Part shown: one piece after another, positions 47,442 to 57,125 of the stretch
Layout of the letters: each line of letters opens with the position of its first letter
How positions within the stretch are numbered: the stretch's first letter is position 1
Source of the DNA: Gluconacetobacter azotocaptans
GTDB taxonomy: Bacteria > Pseudomonadota > Alphaproteobacteria > Acetobacterales > Acetobacteraceae
Length of the DNA stretch: 64,000 nucleotides
Assembly (NCBI RefSeq): GCF_014174355.1
Contig: NZ_JABEQF010000004.1
Span: forward strand, 124,001-188,000
Direction of reading: 5' to 3'
Translations under genes and position numbers: made by a program
Notes under the pieces: generated by a model
Told to the model about the DNA's origin: nothing
What the model saw: only the letters and a program-made list of their open reading frames with translations
The model's database searches: none

Positions 47442-48857
47442 ATGAGTGCGATGCACACACACGACAGTTCTTCCCGGCAGGCCTGGACGCCGGAGAGCTG
47501 GCGGTCGTTTCCCATCCGACAAGTGCCGGAATATCCCGACGCGGCGGCGCTGCACGCGGTCGAGGAACGGTTGCGCCGCTATCCGCCCCTGGTCTTCGCG
47601 GGCGAGGCCCGGCGGCTGAAGGCCAATCTGGCGCTGGCGGCCAAGGGCAAGGCGTTCGTGCTGCAGGGCGGGGCATGCGCTGAAAGCTTCGGCGAATTCA
47701 CGGCCGACATCGTCCGCGACACCTTCCGCGTGCTGCTGCAGATGGCGGTGGTGCTGACGTTCGGGGCGAAGGTCCCGGTCGTGAAGATCGGCCGCATGGC
47801 CGGCCAGTACGCCAAGCCCCGCTCGTCGGACATGGAGACCGTTGGCGGCGTCACCCTGCCGTCCTACCGGGGCGACATCGTCAACGGTCCCGATTTCACC
47901 GCCGCGGCCCGGATCCCCGATCCCGCGCGCATGGAAACCGGCTATTTCCAGTCGGCCGGGGTGATGAACCTGCTGCGCGCCTTCGCCGGCGGCGGTTACG
48001 CCAATCTGCACCAGGTCCATCGCTGGAACCTCGGCTTCGTCGAGCGTTCGCCGCTGGCCAAGCAGTACGGCGTCCTGGCCGAACGGATCGACGAGACGCT
48101 GGCCTTCATGGCGGCCTGCGGCCTGACCGGCGCGACCACGCGCCAGATGGACGAGACCGAATTCTACACCTCGCACGAGGCGCTGCTGCTGCCGTACGAG
48201 CAGGCGCTGACCCGCATCGATTCGACGTCGGGCGAATGGTACGACTGCTCGGCCCATTTCGTCTGGATCGGCGACCGCACCCGCCAGCCGGACGGCGCGC
48301 ATGTCGAATTCCTGCGCGGCGTGCGTAACCCCATCGGCATCAAGGTCGGCCCGACCACCACGATCGCGGATCTGGAGCGCCTGCTGGACATCCTCAATCC
48401 GCAGGACGAGGCCGGCCGGATTTCGCTGATCTCGCGCATGGGGGCCGAGGGCGTGCGCAAGCATCTTCCGCCCCTGCTGCGGCAGGTGATGGCGTCGGGG
48501 CGCACGGTCACGTGGTTGTGCGATCCCATGCATGGCAACACGATTTCGACCGTCAACAAGGTCAAAACCCGGTCGTTCGAGGCCATTTTGTCCGAGATTC
48601 GCGGGTTTTTCGACGTGTTCGAGGCCGAGGGCGCCTTCCCCGGCGGTGTGCATGTCGAGATGACCGGGCAGAACGTCACCGAGTGCGTGGGGGGTGCCCA
48701 CCGCTTGACGGAAGCCGATCTTGGTGAGCGCTATGAAACCTTCTGCGATCCCCGCCTGAATGCGGAGCAGTCGCTGGAAATGGCATTCCTGCTGGCCGAG
48801 GAACTGACGGCGCGCCTGCGCGGCACGTCGGCGACGGGGGGCATGGAGGCCGCATAA
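47442..48857 (+). CDS. Class II 3-deoxy-7-phosphoheptulonate synthase
   Basis: This encodes 471 residues of the plant/Mycobacterium-type DAHP synthase family. Signatures are [15 protein letters not shown] with the metal-binding Cys, [22 protein letters not shown]-like text (here [13 protein letters not shown]), CDPMHGNT and the later [12 protein letters not shown]. It condenses PEP with erythrose 4-phosphate, the first step of the shikimate pathway. The ATG at 47442 is preceded by GAGGAAA. Confidence 0.96.
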   Translation: MSAMHTHDSSSRQAWTPESWRSFPIRQVPEYPDAAALHAVEERLRRYPPLVFAGEARRLKANLALAAKGKAFVLQGGACAESFGEFTADIVRDTFRVLLQMAVVLTFGAKVPVVKIGRMAGQYAKPRSSDMETVGGVTLPSYRGDIVNGPDFTAAARIPDPARMETGYFQSAGVMNLLRAFAGGGYANLHQVHRWNLGFVERSPLAKQYGVLAERIDETLAFMAACGLTGATTRQMDETEFYTSHEALLLPYEQALTRIDSTSGEWYDCSAHFVWIGDRTRQPDGAHVEFLRGVRNPIGIKVGPTTTIADLERLLDILNPQDEAGRISLISRMGAEGVRKHLPPLLRQVMASGRTVTWLCDPMHGNTISTVNKVKTRSFEAILSEIRGFFDVFEAEGAFPGGVHVEMTGQNVTECVGGAHRLTEADLGERYETFCDPRLNAEQSLEMAFLLAEELTARLRGTSATGGMEAA

Positions 48858-48872
48858 AAGCACGGAGGAACG

Positions 48873-50084
48873 ATGTCCGCAGCAGATACCGGCAGGGGCT
48901 GGCCCGCCGCAGGCGCCTTCGGCCCCACCCAGGCCCTGGATGACGGGACTATCCGGTCGCGGACCGATGCCTATTTCAACCGGACACGGGACATCGTGAC
49001 CCGCTTCGGCGACCGGCAGGTGACCTACGCCCTGTTCATCCGCCGCCCGGTCATCTCCGCCCCCCGGCTGATGACCGAATGGCTGGACGGCGTGGCCCGC
49101 GCCCGCGGGATCTCGCTGTCCTACGACATCATGTTCCCCGAAGGCGCCTGGGTCGGCGCGGGCGAGCCGCTGATCTACATCACCGGGTCGTTCGTCGCCC
49201 TGGCGGATCTGGAAACGCTGCTGCTGCAGAAGCTGGGGCCGCCCTGCGTCGCCGCCCTCAATGCCTACCAGATGGCCATGGCCCTGCCGGGCGCGCGGTT
49301 CATGGCCATGGAGGCCCGTCATTGCGCGGGCTTCGAGATGCAGGAACAGATGGCCTATGCCGCCTCGGTCGGCAGCCGGGCGGCGCAGCGCGAGGGGGCG
49401 CTGGGCTTTGTCGGCGGCGCCAACGACGCGACGGCGGGGTTCTTCGGCGACGGACGGGGCCTGGGCACCATGCCGCACGCCCTGGTGGGCTATGCCGGAT
49501 CCACCCTGCGTGCGGCCGAGATGTTCCATTCCACCTATCCCGAGGCCGACTTGGTGGTGCTGGTCGATTATTTCGGGCGCGAGATCACCGACGCGCTGGA
49601 GGTCTGCCGGGCCTTTCCCGATCTGGCCGCCGCCGGGCGCGTGGGCGTGCGGCTGGACACGCATGGCGGGCGCTTCCTGGAAGGGCTGGACCCCCAGCTG
49701 TCCTACGCGGCGCTGGAACGCAACACGCCGGGCACTATCCGCCGCTACCGCTCGGAAACCGAACTGCGCCACCTGGTGGGCACCGGCGTATCGGCCGCCG
49801 CCATCTGGCGCATGCGCGAGGCGCTGGACGCGGCCGGCTTCCCCAAGGTGCGCATCATCGTCTCGTCCGGTTTCAGCGTGGAAAAATGCCTGTCCATGGC
49901 GGATGCCCACGCGCCGATCGATCTGGTGGGCACAGGATCGTTCATTCCCGACCGCTGGTCCGAGACCTATGCCACCGCCGATGTCGTGTCCTATGACGGC
50001 GAGGCGCGGGTGAAGATCGGGCGAGAATTTCTGCTGCGCAAGGCGCGCGACCGGGCGGTTCCGGCGCGCGAGAGCGCATCGTGA
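48873..50084 (+). CDS. pncB: Nicotinate phosphoribosyltransferase
   Basis: This encodes 403 residues. The type II phosphoribosyltransferase fold shows LIYITGSFVALADLETLLLQKLG, MAMEARHCAGFEMQEQMAYAAS, GTMPHALVGYAGST and a C-terminal GTGSFIPDRWSET. It salvages nicotinate into the NAD pathway. It begins 15 bases after the DAHP synthase stop with GGAGG upstream, and leads into the small gene at 50101 with a 16-base gap. A close relative (nicotinamide type) is less likely. Confidence 0.88.
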   Translation: MSAADTGRGWPAAGAFGPTQALDDGTIRSRTDAYFNRTRDIVTRFGDRQVTYALFIRRPVISAPRLMTEWLDGVARARGISLSYDIMFPEGAWVGAGEPLIYITGSFVALADLETLLLQKLGPPCVAALNAYQMAMALPGARFMAMEARHCAGFEMQEQMAYAASVGSRAAQREGALGFVGGANDATAGFFGDGRGLGTMPHALVGYAGSTLRAAEMFHSTYPEADLVVLVDYFGREITDALEVCRAFPDLAAAGRVGVRLDTHGGRFLEGLDPQLSYAALERNTPGTIRRYRSETELRHLVGTGVSAAAIWRMREALDAAGFPKVRIIVSSGFSVEKCLSMADAHAPIDLVGTGSFIPDRWSETYATADVVSYDGEARVKIGREFLLRKARDRAVPARESAS

Positions 50085-50100
50085 CACGGAAGGTCTGCTT

Positions 50101-50469
50101 TTGACGGAATCCCTTTTTGCGCCCGAGGGCGGCTGGCGGGTCAGGATCCTGGACCTGTCCGGCGGGGCCGAGGACAATATCGTCGAGGAGGTCGGCGGCT
50201 TCCCCGACCTGATCCACGCCAACGCCTTCGCCCGCGCCTATGTGCGCGACAGCGTGGAACGCTGCCGCGTGCCCGGGGCGTCGCCGCGCGACGTGCTGTC
50301 GGCCTGGTTCGCCTTCGGCGAGGACGCCGAGGTGCTCGAAGCCGGGGAGAACGGCTGGCGTTCGGCGAACGAACTGGACGATTTCACCGCCCATGCGGCG
50401 TCGGAGATGGAACGCGACTGGCGCGCGCTCGACCCCCGCCGCGATCAGGACGACGAGCTGGAGGAATAG
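50101..50469 (+). CDS. Conserved hypothetical protein
   Basis: This encodes 122 residues from a TTG at 50101 with GGAAGG 7 bases upstream. The text is GGWRVRILDLSGGAEDNIVEEV, FPDLIHANAFARAYVRDSVERC and SPRDVLSAWFAFGEDAEVLEAG, ending in an acidic tail. No membrane helix or signal is visible. I do not recognise a family. Its position between pncB and gltX in one transcription unit is its only functional clue. Confidence 0.7.
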   Translation: MTESLFAPEGGWRVRILDLSGGAEDNIVEEVGGFPDLIHANAFARAYVRDSVERCRVPGASPRDVLSAWFAFGEDAEVLEAGENGWRSANELDDFTAHAASEMERDWRALDPRRDQDDELEE

Positions 50470-50528
50470 TCCCGCGCCGCGTCGCGCATGGCTGGTCTTT
50501 CGGCCGGCGCCGACGCATATAAGGCGGC

Positions 50529-51860
50529 ATGAAACTCCGTTTTGCGCCCAGCCCGACGGGCCTGATCCATGTTGGCAATGCCCGGCAGGCCATTGCCAAC
50601 GCCCTGTTCGCCCGCCGCCACGGCGGCTCGTTCCTGCTGCGCATCGACGATACCGATCGCGACCGCTCGCGCGAGGATTATGTCGAGGCCCTGCGCACCG
50701 ACCTGGCGTGGCTTGGAATCGGCTGGGACGAGTACGTCCGGCAATCCGACCGGCTGGACCGCTACGCGCTGGCGATCGAACGGCTGAAGGCTTCCGGCCG
50801 CCTGTATCCGTGTTTCGAGAGCGAGCAGGAACTGGCCGCCAAGCGCGAGGCCCGGATTCGCATGCGCAAGCCCCCGATCTATGACCGGGCGATGCTGCGC
50901 ATGACGCCCGAACAGCGCGCGCAGGCCGAGGCCAACGGCAAGGTGCCGTACTGGCGCTTCCGCCTGTCCGACAGCATCGTGACGTGGAACGACCTGGTGA
51001 TGGGGCGCTCGCAGGTCAAGCTGACGGCGATCTCGGACCCGGTTCTGGTGCGGGCCGACGGTACGGTGCTGTACACGCTGGCGTCGGTCGTCGACGATAT
51101 CGAAACCGGCATCACCCATGTGGTCCGCGGCGAGGACCATGTGACGAATACCGGGGTGCAGATCGACATTGCACAGGCGCTGGGCGCACGGCCCGACCGC
51201 TTCGCGTTCGCCCATCTGCCGCTGTTGCTTGACGAGGGCGGGGGTAAGCTGTCGAAGCGCTTCGACGGGCTGTCGATCCGCGCCCTGCGCCAGGACGGGA
51301 TCGAGCCCGAGGCCGTGGTGTCCTACCTGGCGCGGTTGGGCAGCGCGGACGACCCGGCCCCGCTGTCGATGGACGAACTGGCCGCCGGGTACGACCTGGG
51401 GCGGGTGTCGCGGTCGGCGGCGCGGTTCGACATGCGGCAGCTTCTGGCGCTGAACCGCCGGATCATGCACCAGACGTCCTTCGAGGCCGTGCGCGCCCGC
51501 CTGCCCGAGGGCGCGACCGAGGCCTTCTGGCTGGCCGTCCGGGGCAATGTCGACATGGTTTCGGAGCTGCGCCACTGGTGGGATGTCGTCGCGGGCACGA
51601 TCGTCCCGCCGGTGCTGGACGACGAAAAGGAATATCTGCTGCAGGCCCTGGCGCTGCTGCCGGACGAACCGTGGGACGCGCAGACCTGGAAAGGCTGGAC
51701 GACGGCCCTGCGCGAGGCGACCGGCCGGACCGGCAAGGCGGTCTTCCACCCGTTGCGCGTGGCCCTGACGGGCGAGGAAAAGGGGCCTGAGATGCGCGAC
51801 CTGCTTCCGCTGATGGGCCGCGCGCGCGTGGCTGGGCGCCTGCGGATCGCCGCGCGATGA
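50529..51860 (+). CDS. gltX: Glutamyl-tRNA synthetase (short, 443 residues)
   Basis: This encodes 443 residues. The class I HIGH equivalent is APSPTGLIHVGNARQAI and the KMSKS equivalent is GGGKLSKRFDG. Alphaproteobacteria such as acetic acid bacteria usually carry two GluRS genes, one of which charges tRNA-Gln for the GatCAB route; which one this is cannot be settled by eye. The ATG at 50529 is direct. The 3' end overlaps the ArsC-like gene (ATGA). Confidence 0.94.
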   Translation: MKLRFAPSPTGLIHVGNARQAIANALFARRHGGSFLLRIDDTDRDRSREDYVEALRTDLAWLGIGWDEYVRQSDRLDRYALAIERLKASGRLYPCFESEQELAAKREARIRMRKPPIYDRAMLRMTPEQRAQAEANGKVPYWRFRLSDSIVTWNDLVMGRSQVKLTAISDPVLVRADGTVLYTLASVVDDIETGITHVVRGEDHVTNTGVQIDIAQALGARPDRFAFAHLPLLLDEGGGKLSKRFDGLSIRALRQDGIEPEAVVSYLARLGSADDPAPLSMDELAAGYDLGRVSRSAARFDMRQLLALNRRIMHQTSFEAVRARLPEGATEAFWLAVRGNVDMVSELRHWWDVVAGTIVPPVLDDEKEYLLQALALLPDEPWDAQTWKGWTTALREATGRTGKAVFHPLRVALTGEEKGPEMRDLLPLMGRARVAGRLRIAAR

Positions 51861-52207
51861 GCGATGTCGTCATCTGGCACAATCCGCGCTGCGGCACCTC
51901 GCGCAAGGTGCTCGACCTGCTGCGTGCCGAGGGGATCGAGCCTGCGATCGTCCTCTACCTCCAGACCCCGCCGGACCAGGCCACGCTGGCCGACGTGATC
52001 GCGCGGGCCGGGCTTTCGGTGCGCGAGGCGATCCGCAGCAAGGAGGCCGCCTATGGCGAACGGGGCCTGGACGACCCCGGGCTGGACGATGCGGCATTGC
52101 TGGACGCGATGGTGGCCGATCCGGTCCTGATCAACCGGCCGTTCGTAATGACCCCGCAGGGCGTGCGGCTGTGCCGCCCGGCGGAACGGGTGCGCGAGAT
52201 CCTCTGA
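51857..52207 (+). CDS. ArsC-family (glutaredoxin-type) arsenate reductase-like protein
   Basis: This encodes 116 residues. The N-terminal IWHNPRCGTSRKVLDLL carries the catalytic Cys of the ArsC family, and INRPFVMTPQGVRLCRP holds the Arg residues of the arsenate pocket. The family reduces arsenate with glutathione and glutaredoxin. No other ars gene is near, and it is coupled by a 4-base overlap to gltX, so a different redox role is possible. Confidence 0.9.
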   Translation: MSDVVIWHNPRCGTSRKVLDLLRAEGIEPAIVLYLQTPPDQATLADVIARAGLSVREAIRSKEAAYGERGLDDPGLDDAALLDAMVADPVLINRPFVMTPQGVRLCRPAERVREIL

Positions 52208-52271
52208 CGCTCCTGCGGGTCCGTTATTTCGTTGTTTCCCGACGCGGCGCTGTGCTCATATCGAGCGTGCA

Positions 52272-53525
52272 ATGGGGCGCAAGCGGGCGAAGGCAGTGCG
52301 GCAATCCTATCATTTCGTCGTCCTGCCGGTCGGTACGCTGGGCGACTTCCTTCCGGCCGCCGGACTGGCCCGGGAACTGGCGGCACGGGGACACGATGTC
52401 GATCTGATGGCCCAGGCGGCCTTCGCGCCGCATGCGCCGGGCGGGGGCGTCCGCTTCCGGACGTTCGGCCGGCAGGACGAGTATGAACGCGATGTCGCCA
52501 ACGTGCGCGTGCTGGACCGGCAGCAGCCGGTTCTTTACGAATCCCTGATTGCGCCGACCCTCCTGCCGCATCGCCTGGCGGTCGAAACCGCCGTCCGGAC
52601 GGGGACGAAACCGGTCATCGTGCTGTCGGCGGTGCACGGGGTGGGCGCGCTGTGGGCCGCCCGCTGCCTGGGCGCGCAGGCTATCGGCATGGTGACCACC
52701 CCCCCTTACATGATCGGATACCAGAACCCAAATCCGGTGGCGGATTCGGTCATGCGCGCGGCGTTCCGTGGCTGCGGCCTGCCGGATCTGCCGCCCCCCG
52801 TCCATGACGGCGCGCGGCTGTTCTGGGGCGATTTCATCATGACCTACGACGCGTTCCTGGAACTGTTTCCCGCTTGGCTGGAAACCGTTCCCATGCGGCG
52901 GGACGAGCGGCATATCCAGGGCACGTTTCCGGGTGGCAGCAGCGACACCGCCGTCCCGGAAATCGAGGCGTTCGCGCTCGACGGTTCGGCGCCATGGGTC
53001 TTCTTTCCCGGGTCGTCGGACATGCTCAACGTCGTCTGCCGCGATTTTCGCAGCGTGGTCGCCGAATATGCGCGTCGGTCGGGCCGGCGCTGCATCCTGA
53101 TCGACCGGACCCTGGACATGCCGTTCCAGCGGGTGGCGGACAATCTGGTGGCTACCCCCTGCACGGACATGAACCGCCTGCTGCCGCTGGCGCGCGGCAT
53201 CCTGCATCATGGCGGGATCGGCATCGTGTCGCAGTCCCTGGTGGCCGGCCTGCCGCAGATCGTCGTGCCCGTGGGGTTCGACCAGCCGGCGAACGCCCAG
53301 TGGCTGGAAGACAGGGGCGTCGCCGTCACGACCATGCCGGCGGCGCTGTCCGCGTCGCATCTGCTCGATCTGGTGGCCGAAGCCGAGGCCCTGCCGCCAG
53401 GATCGGCGCGGGAACTGGCCCGGCGCCTGAGGCGCGAGGGTGGAACGGCCGGCCTGGCCGATATGCTGCTGGACCGCCTGGACGGCCGTGTGCCCGCGTC
53501 CGGACTGGTACGGAGCGTGGCGTGA
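52272..53525 (+). CDS. GT1-type (UGT-like) glycosyltransferase
   Basis: This encodes 417 residues. The N-terminus VVLPVGTLGDFLPAAGLARELAARGHDV is the acceptor domain of MGT/UGT-like GT1 enzymes. The donor-binding signature HHGGIGIVSQSLVAGLPQIV, with His312-His313, and VPVGFDQPANA closes the C-domain. These enzymes glycosylate lipids, sterols, macrolides or other small molecules with UDP or TDP sugars. The stop overlaps the following condensation-domain gene (GTGA), implying a coupled pathway. Donor and acceptor are unknown. Confidence 0.85.
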   Translation: MGRKRAKAVRQSYHFVVLPVGTLGDFLPAAGLARELAARGHDVDLMAQAAFAPHAPGGGVRFRTFGRQDEYERDVANVRVLDRQQPVLYESLIAPTLLPHRLAVETAVRTGTKPVIVLSAVHGVGALWAARCLGAQAIGMVTTPPYMIGYQNPNPVADSVMRAAFRGCGLPDLPPPVHDGARLFWGDFIMTYDAFLELFPAWLETVPMRRDERHIQGTFPGGSSDTAVPEIEAFALDGSAPWVFFPGSSDMLNVVCRDFRSVVAEYARRSGRRCILIDRTLDMPFQRVADNLVATPCTDMNRLLPLARGILHHGGIGIVSQSLVAGLPQIVVPVGFDQPANAQWLEDRGVAVTTMPAALSASHLLDLVAEAEALPPGSARELARRLRREGGTAGLADMLLDRLDGRVPASGLVRSVA

Positions 53526-54820
53526 CCGGGGCGGGCGCGCTGGTGCCGTCCCCCGCCGGCCACCTGCCGCTGACCATGCGGGACCGGGTGCTGCTGCCGC
53601 GATTCTATACCCGCTTCGGCCCTTCGGGATCGACCTCGCAGACCAACCTGGTCTACGGCACTGTGATCAGGGGCGAGGTCGATGTGGACGCCCTGCGGTC
53701 CGCTGTCGGCCGGGTGGTCGAGGCCAACCCCGAATTGCGGGCCTTCTATTCGGGCCCCGACCAGGACCCGGCGAAATATTGCGCCTCGCCGGACGTGCCT
53801 TTCCATTTCGAGGACTGCCGGGGCGACGGCGCCGCGTTCAAGGCGGCGGTGCGGGCGGCGATCGCGCATCCGTTCAACCTGACCGACTACCCGCTGATCC
53901 GCGTTACGCTGGTACGCCGCGCGCCCGCGCGCTACGTGTTCATCCTGTGCGCCCATCACCTGGCGGTCGACGGATGGTCGATCGTGATGTTCCTGCGGGC
54001 CATTTCCCGGCTGTACAAGGTGGACCGTCCGGCGTCGCGGCCGGCCGTCGGCATGCCGGACTATCTGCGCGACCGCGAGGCTTATCTGGAATCCGACGCC
54101 GCCGCCGCCGATACCGCCCGGGCGCTGGCGTGGCTGACCCCGGCCATCCCGGCCCTGCGTCCGGCGCAGCCGACGGTGTTTCCGTCGCCCGAGGAAGTCC
54201 ATCGTCTGGTCCGTCTGGACCGGCAGGCCGTCCGGCAGGCCTGCCAGGCGCTGGGCCTGAGCGTGACCGAGGTGCACCGCGTCCTGTTCGTGCTGGTCCA
54301 GCACGCGCTGACCGGGCTGGACGAACTGGGCTTCAGCGAATCACATCCCAACCGGCCGCCCGAGGGGCTGGGCCTGTATGGCTTCCTATCCGACGACCAT
54401 CTGGTCCGCGTGAGCATCCGGCCGGGCGACACCGTCCGCGATCTGGTCAATGCCGTGAACCGGGGGCTGGATCACGCCCGGGAGTACGAGGGCCTGCCGG
54501 CGGCCACCTTGCTGCGGCGGCTTTATGACGGGCCGCCGCTGCCGCGATTCCATTTCAATCCGTTCGGGGTGGGGACGAACGCGCTGCGGCTGGGTGGATT
54601 GTCCATCCGTCATTTCAAGACGATGAAGGCCTTCGCGCTGACGGACCTGACCTTCGTGTCCCTGAACGCGGATTTCGCCTTTATCGCCATGGCGCGGCCC
54701 GAGGTCGACGGCTACGACATCGACGCTGTCGCCGCCTGCCTGCGGCGGGCGCTGGCGATGCTGGCCGACCCCATGCGCCCGCTGTCGCATGGGTTGCTGC
54801 GCTCGGGCTGGGCGGCCTGA
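53522..54820 (+). CDS. Stand-alone condensation-domain/PapA-like acyltransferase
   Basis: This encodes 432 residues from a GTG at 53522. Its catalytic motif AHHLAVDGWS (His145, His146, Asp150, Gly151) is the HHxxxDG of condensation and PapA-type acyltransferases. The preceding VVEANPELRAFY and following DYLRDREAYL fit the fold. The conventional DFGWG structural motif is not evident. No adenylation or carrier domain is attached or nearby. It overlaps the GT1 gene by 4 bases, so it probably esterifies or amidates a GT1 product or substrate. Confidence 0.8.
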   Translation: MTGAGALVPSPAGHLPLTMRDRVLLPRFYTRFGPSGSTSQTNLVYGTVIRGEVDVDALRSAVGRVVEANPELRAFYSGPDQDPAKYCASPDVPFHFEDCRGDGAAFKAAVRAAIAHPFNLTDYPLIRVTLVRRAPARYVFILCAHHLAVDGWSIVMFLRAISRLYKVDRPASRPAVGMPDYLRDREAYLESDAAAADTARALAWLTPAIPALRPAQPTVFPSPEEVHRLVRLDRQAVRQACQALGLSVTEVHRVLFVLVQHALTGLDELGFSESHPNRPPEGLGLYGFLSDDHLVRVSIRPGDTVRDLVNAVNRGLDHAREYEGLPAATLLRRLYDGPPLPRFHFNPFGVGTNALRLGGLSIRHFKTMKAFALTDLTFVSLNADFAFIAMARPEVDGYDIDAVAACLRRALAMLADPMRPLSHGLLRSGWAA

Positions 54821-54826
54821 CCGCCC

Positions 54827-55621
54827 TCAGCCCTGTGGCTGTTCCTTCGCCTGGCGGGATCTGCGGCCGCGTGCCAGTTCGGTGACCACGCCGTGCAGCG
54901 TGCGCAGTTCCTGTTCGGTCACTTCGCCACGGGTGAAGAAGTGGCGCAGGTTGCGGACCATGCCGGCGCGTTTCTGTTCGTTGCGCAGGAAACCGCACTC
55001 ATCCAGATCGTCGATCAGATGGCGCATGAAATTGTCCAGCTCGCCCTTGGTGGCCACATGGGTTTCGTTGGTCATCAGCGTGCGGGGCGGCGTGGCGTCG
55101 GCGGCCATCCACCATTCGTAGGCCATGATCATGACCGCCTGCGACAGATTCAGCGACATGAAGGCGGGGTTGAGCGGATAGCGGATCAACGCGTCCGCCC
55201 GCGCCATGTCCTCATTGTCCAGGCCCGCCCGCTCGGGGCCGAACAGCAGGCCGGTCCGCATTCCGCGCAGGCTGGCCTGCCGCAGTTCGGCGGCGCCGCC
55301 CCGCGCGGTCAGCACGGTCTTGACGATGTGGCGTGGGCGCGGACAGGTGGCCAGCACATGGTGCAGGTCGGCGATCGCGTCATCGACGCTGTCATGCACC
55401 GTGGCGGCCTCGAGGATGCGGTCGGCGCCCGACGCCGAACGCCAGGCGCGTTCCTGCGGCCAGCCGTCGCGCGGGGCCACCAGGCGCAGGTGGAACAGGC
55501 CGCCATTGGCCATCGCCCGCGCCGTGGTGCCGATATTCTCGGCCATCTGCGGGCGGACCAGAATGACGACCGGGCTGTTGCCGATGGGCGCGATGTCGGC
55601 GCCGCCGTCACGGCCGGTCAT
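54827..55621 (-). CDS. trmJ: TrmJ-type tRNA/rRNA 2'-O-methyltransferase (SPOUT)
   Basis: This encodes 264 residues. The SPOUT core shows VILVRPQMAENIGTTARAM, GLLFGPERAGLDNEDMARAD and FMSLNLSQAVMIMAYEWW, the knotted S-adenosylmethionine site of the SpoU/TrmJ family. A C-terminal helical extension follows (about 180-264). E. coli TrmJ methylates position 32 of tRNA. The ATG at 55621 overlaps the cysS stop by 4 bases, and the gene is convergent with the condensation-domain gene. Confidence 0.9.
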   Translation of the reverse strand: MTGRDGGADIAPIGNSPVVILVRPQMAENIGTTARAMANGGLFHLRLVAPRDGWPQERAWRSASGADRILEAATVHDSVDDAIADLHHVLATCPRPRHIVKTVLTARGGAAELRQASLRGMRTGLLFGPERAGLDNEDMARADALIRYPLNPAFMSLNLSQAVMIMAYEWWMAADATPPRTLMTNETHVATKGELDNFMRHLIDDLDECGFLRNEQKRAGMVRNLRHFFTRGEVTEQELRTLHGVVTELARGRRSRQAKEQPQG

Positions 55622-56979
55622 GCGCGCCTCCAGCTTGTGCCGGTAGGGCCGTCTTCCAGAATGATGCCCAGGTCCGCCAGTTCGGCGCGGATGGCGTCGG
55701 CGCGGGCGAAGTCGCGGGCCTTGCGCGCCGCCAGCCGGTCGGCGATCAGTGCGTCGATGGCGGCGGAATCGACATCCGCGCCGGCGCGGAACCATTCGTC
55801 CGGTGTCTGCCGCAGTAGGCCGATCATCCGGCCTGCCGCCTGCAATCCGGCGGCCGCTTCGCCGTCACCGGCCAGCGCACGGTCGGCCAGCGCGTGCATT
55901 TCGGCCAGAGCGCGGGGGGTGTTCAGATCGTCGCACAGGGCCGCCAGGACGGGTTCGGGCACAGGGCCTTGCGCGTCGGCCGGGACGTCGCCCAGCGCGC
56001 GATAGAACCGGTCCAGCGTCTGTTTCGCCTCGGCCAGTCCGGCCCGCGTGAAATTCAGGACCGAGCGGTACTGGGCATGCAGCAGCAGCAGGCGCAGCGC
56101 CTCGGCCGGCGTGTCGCGCAGCACGTCGCGAACCGTCAGGAAATTGCCCAGAGATTTGGACATCTTTTCCCCGTCCACCAGCAGCATGGCGTTATGCATC
56201 CAGTGGTTGGCGAAGCGCCCGTGCGGAAAGCAGCACTGGCTCTGCGCCAGTTCGTTCTCGTGATGCGGGAACAGCAGGTCGGACCCGCCGCCATGGATGT
56301 CGAAACTCTCGCCCAGATAGCGGTGCGACATTGCCGAGCATTCGATATGCCAGCCGGGGCGGCCACGGCCCCATGGGCTTTCCCAGCCGGGCAGGTCGGG
56401 GTCCGAGGGCTTCCACAGCACGAAATCACCGGCATCGCGCTTGTAGGGGGCGATTTCGACGCGGGCACCGGCCAGCAGGTCGTCCGGGCTGCGGCCCGAC
56501 AGCGCGCCGTAGGCGGCGAAGCTCGAGACCGCGAACAGCACATGGCCCTGGGCCTCGTAGGCGTGGCCGCCGGCGATCAGGCGCGCGATCATGTCCAGCA
56601 TTTCGCCGATATGATGCGTGGCGCGGGGCTCGACATCCGGCGGCAGAATCCCGACGGCGGCCAGGTCTTCGTGAAAATCGCGGATGGTGCGCGCGGTCAG
56701 GGCGTCGATCGGCTCGCCGTTCTCGCGGGCGCGGGCGTTGATCTTGTCGTCGACGTCGGTGATGTTGCGCACATAGGTCACGCGCGGATACAGGTGGCGC
56801 AGCACCCGCACCAGAATGTCGGCCGTCACCATGGCGCGCAGATTGCCGATATGCGCCAGGTCGTAGACCGTCGGCCCGCAGAAATACACCCGCACGTTCC
56901 CCGGATCGAGGGGGACGAACGGAACGATCTTGCGGCTTCTGCTGTCATGCAGGGCCAGGTGCGGCATCGTATCGGACAT
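55618..56979 (-). CDS. cysS: Cysteinyl-tRNA synthetase
   Basis: This encodes 453 residues. The zinc-site and HIGH region is YFCGPTVYDLAHIGNLRAM, the second zinc part includes PGWHIECSAM and HHENELAQS, and KMSKS is GEKMSKSLGNFL. An anticodon-binding tail completes it. The ATG at 56979 begins the protein. It is co-translated with trmJ downstream and divergent from the MATE exporter gene. Confidence 0.97.
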   Translation of the reverse strand: MSDTMPHLALHDSRSRKIVPFVPLDPGNVRVYFCGPTVYDLAHIGNLRAMVTADILVRVLRHLYPRVTYVRNITDVDDKINARARENGEPIDALTARTIRDFHEDLAAVGILPPDVEPRATHHIGEMLDMIARLIAGGHAYEAQGHVLFAVSSFAAYGALSGRSPDDLLAGARVEIAPYKRDAGDFVLWKPSDPDLPGWESPWGRGRPGWHIECSAMSHRYLGESFDIHGGGSDLLFPHHENELAQSQCCFPHGRFANHWMHNAMLLVDGEKMSKSLGNFLTVRDVLRDTPAEALRLLLLHAQYRSVLNFTRAGLAEAKQTLDRFYRALGDVPADAQGPVPEPVLAALCDDLNTPRALAEMHALADRALAGDGEAAAGLQAAGRMIGLLRQTPDEWFRAGADVDSAAIDALIADRLAARKARDFARADAIRAELADLGIILEDGPTGTSWRRA

Positions 56980-57125
56980 GATGGCGCCTAGATGCGACAC
57001 CGGCGGGGCGGACGCAACACCCTTGTGCGCGCGGCGGGGCGCAACGTGCGGAATGGGGGGATTTCCCGGCCCGTGTATGGACGCCCGTCTGGCCATCGGG
57101 TGCCCGATCTGCTTTGGATGCCGGC

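Noticed and set aside
47118-50222. Long minus-strand frame continuing upstream of the small exported protein
   Set aside because: It is antisense to DAHP synthase and pncB; only the last 124 codons, from the signal peptide on, look coding.
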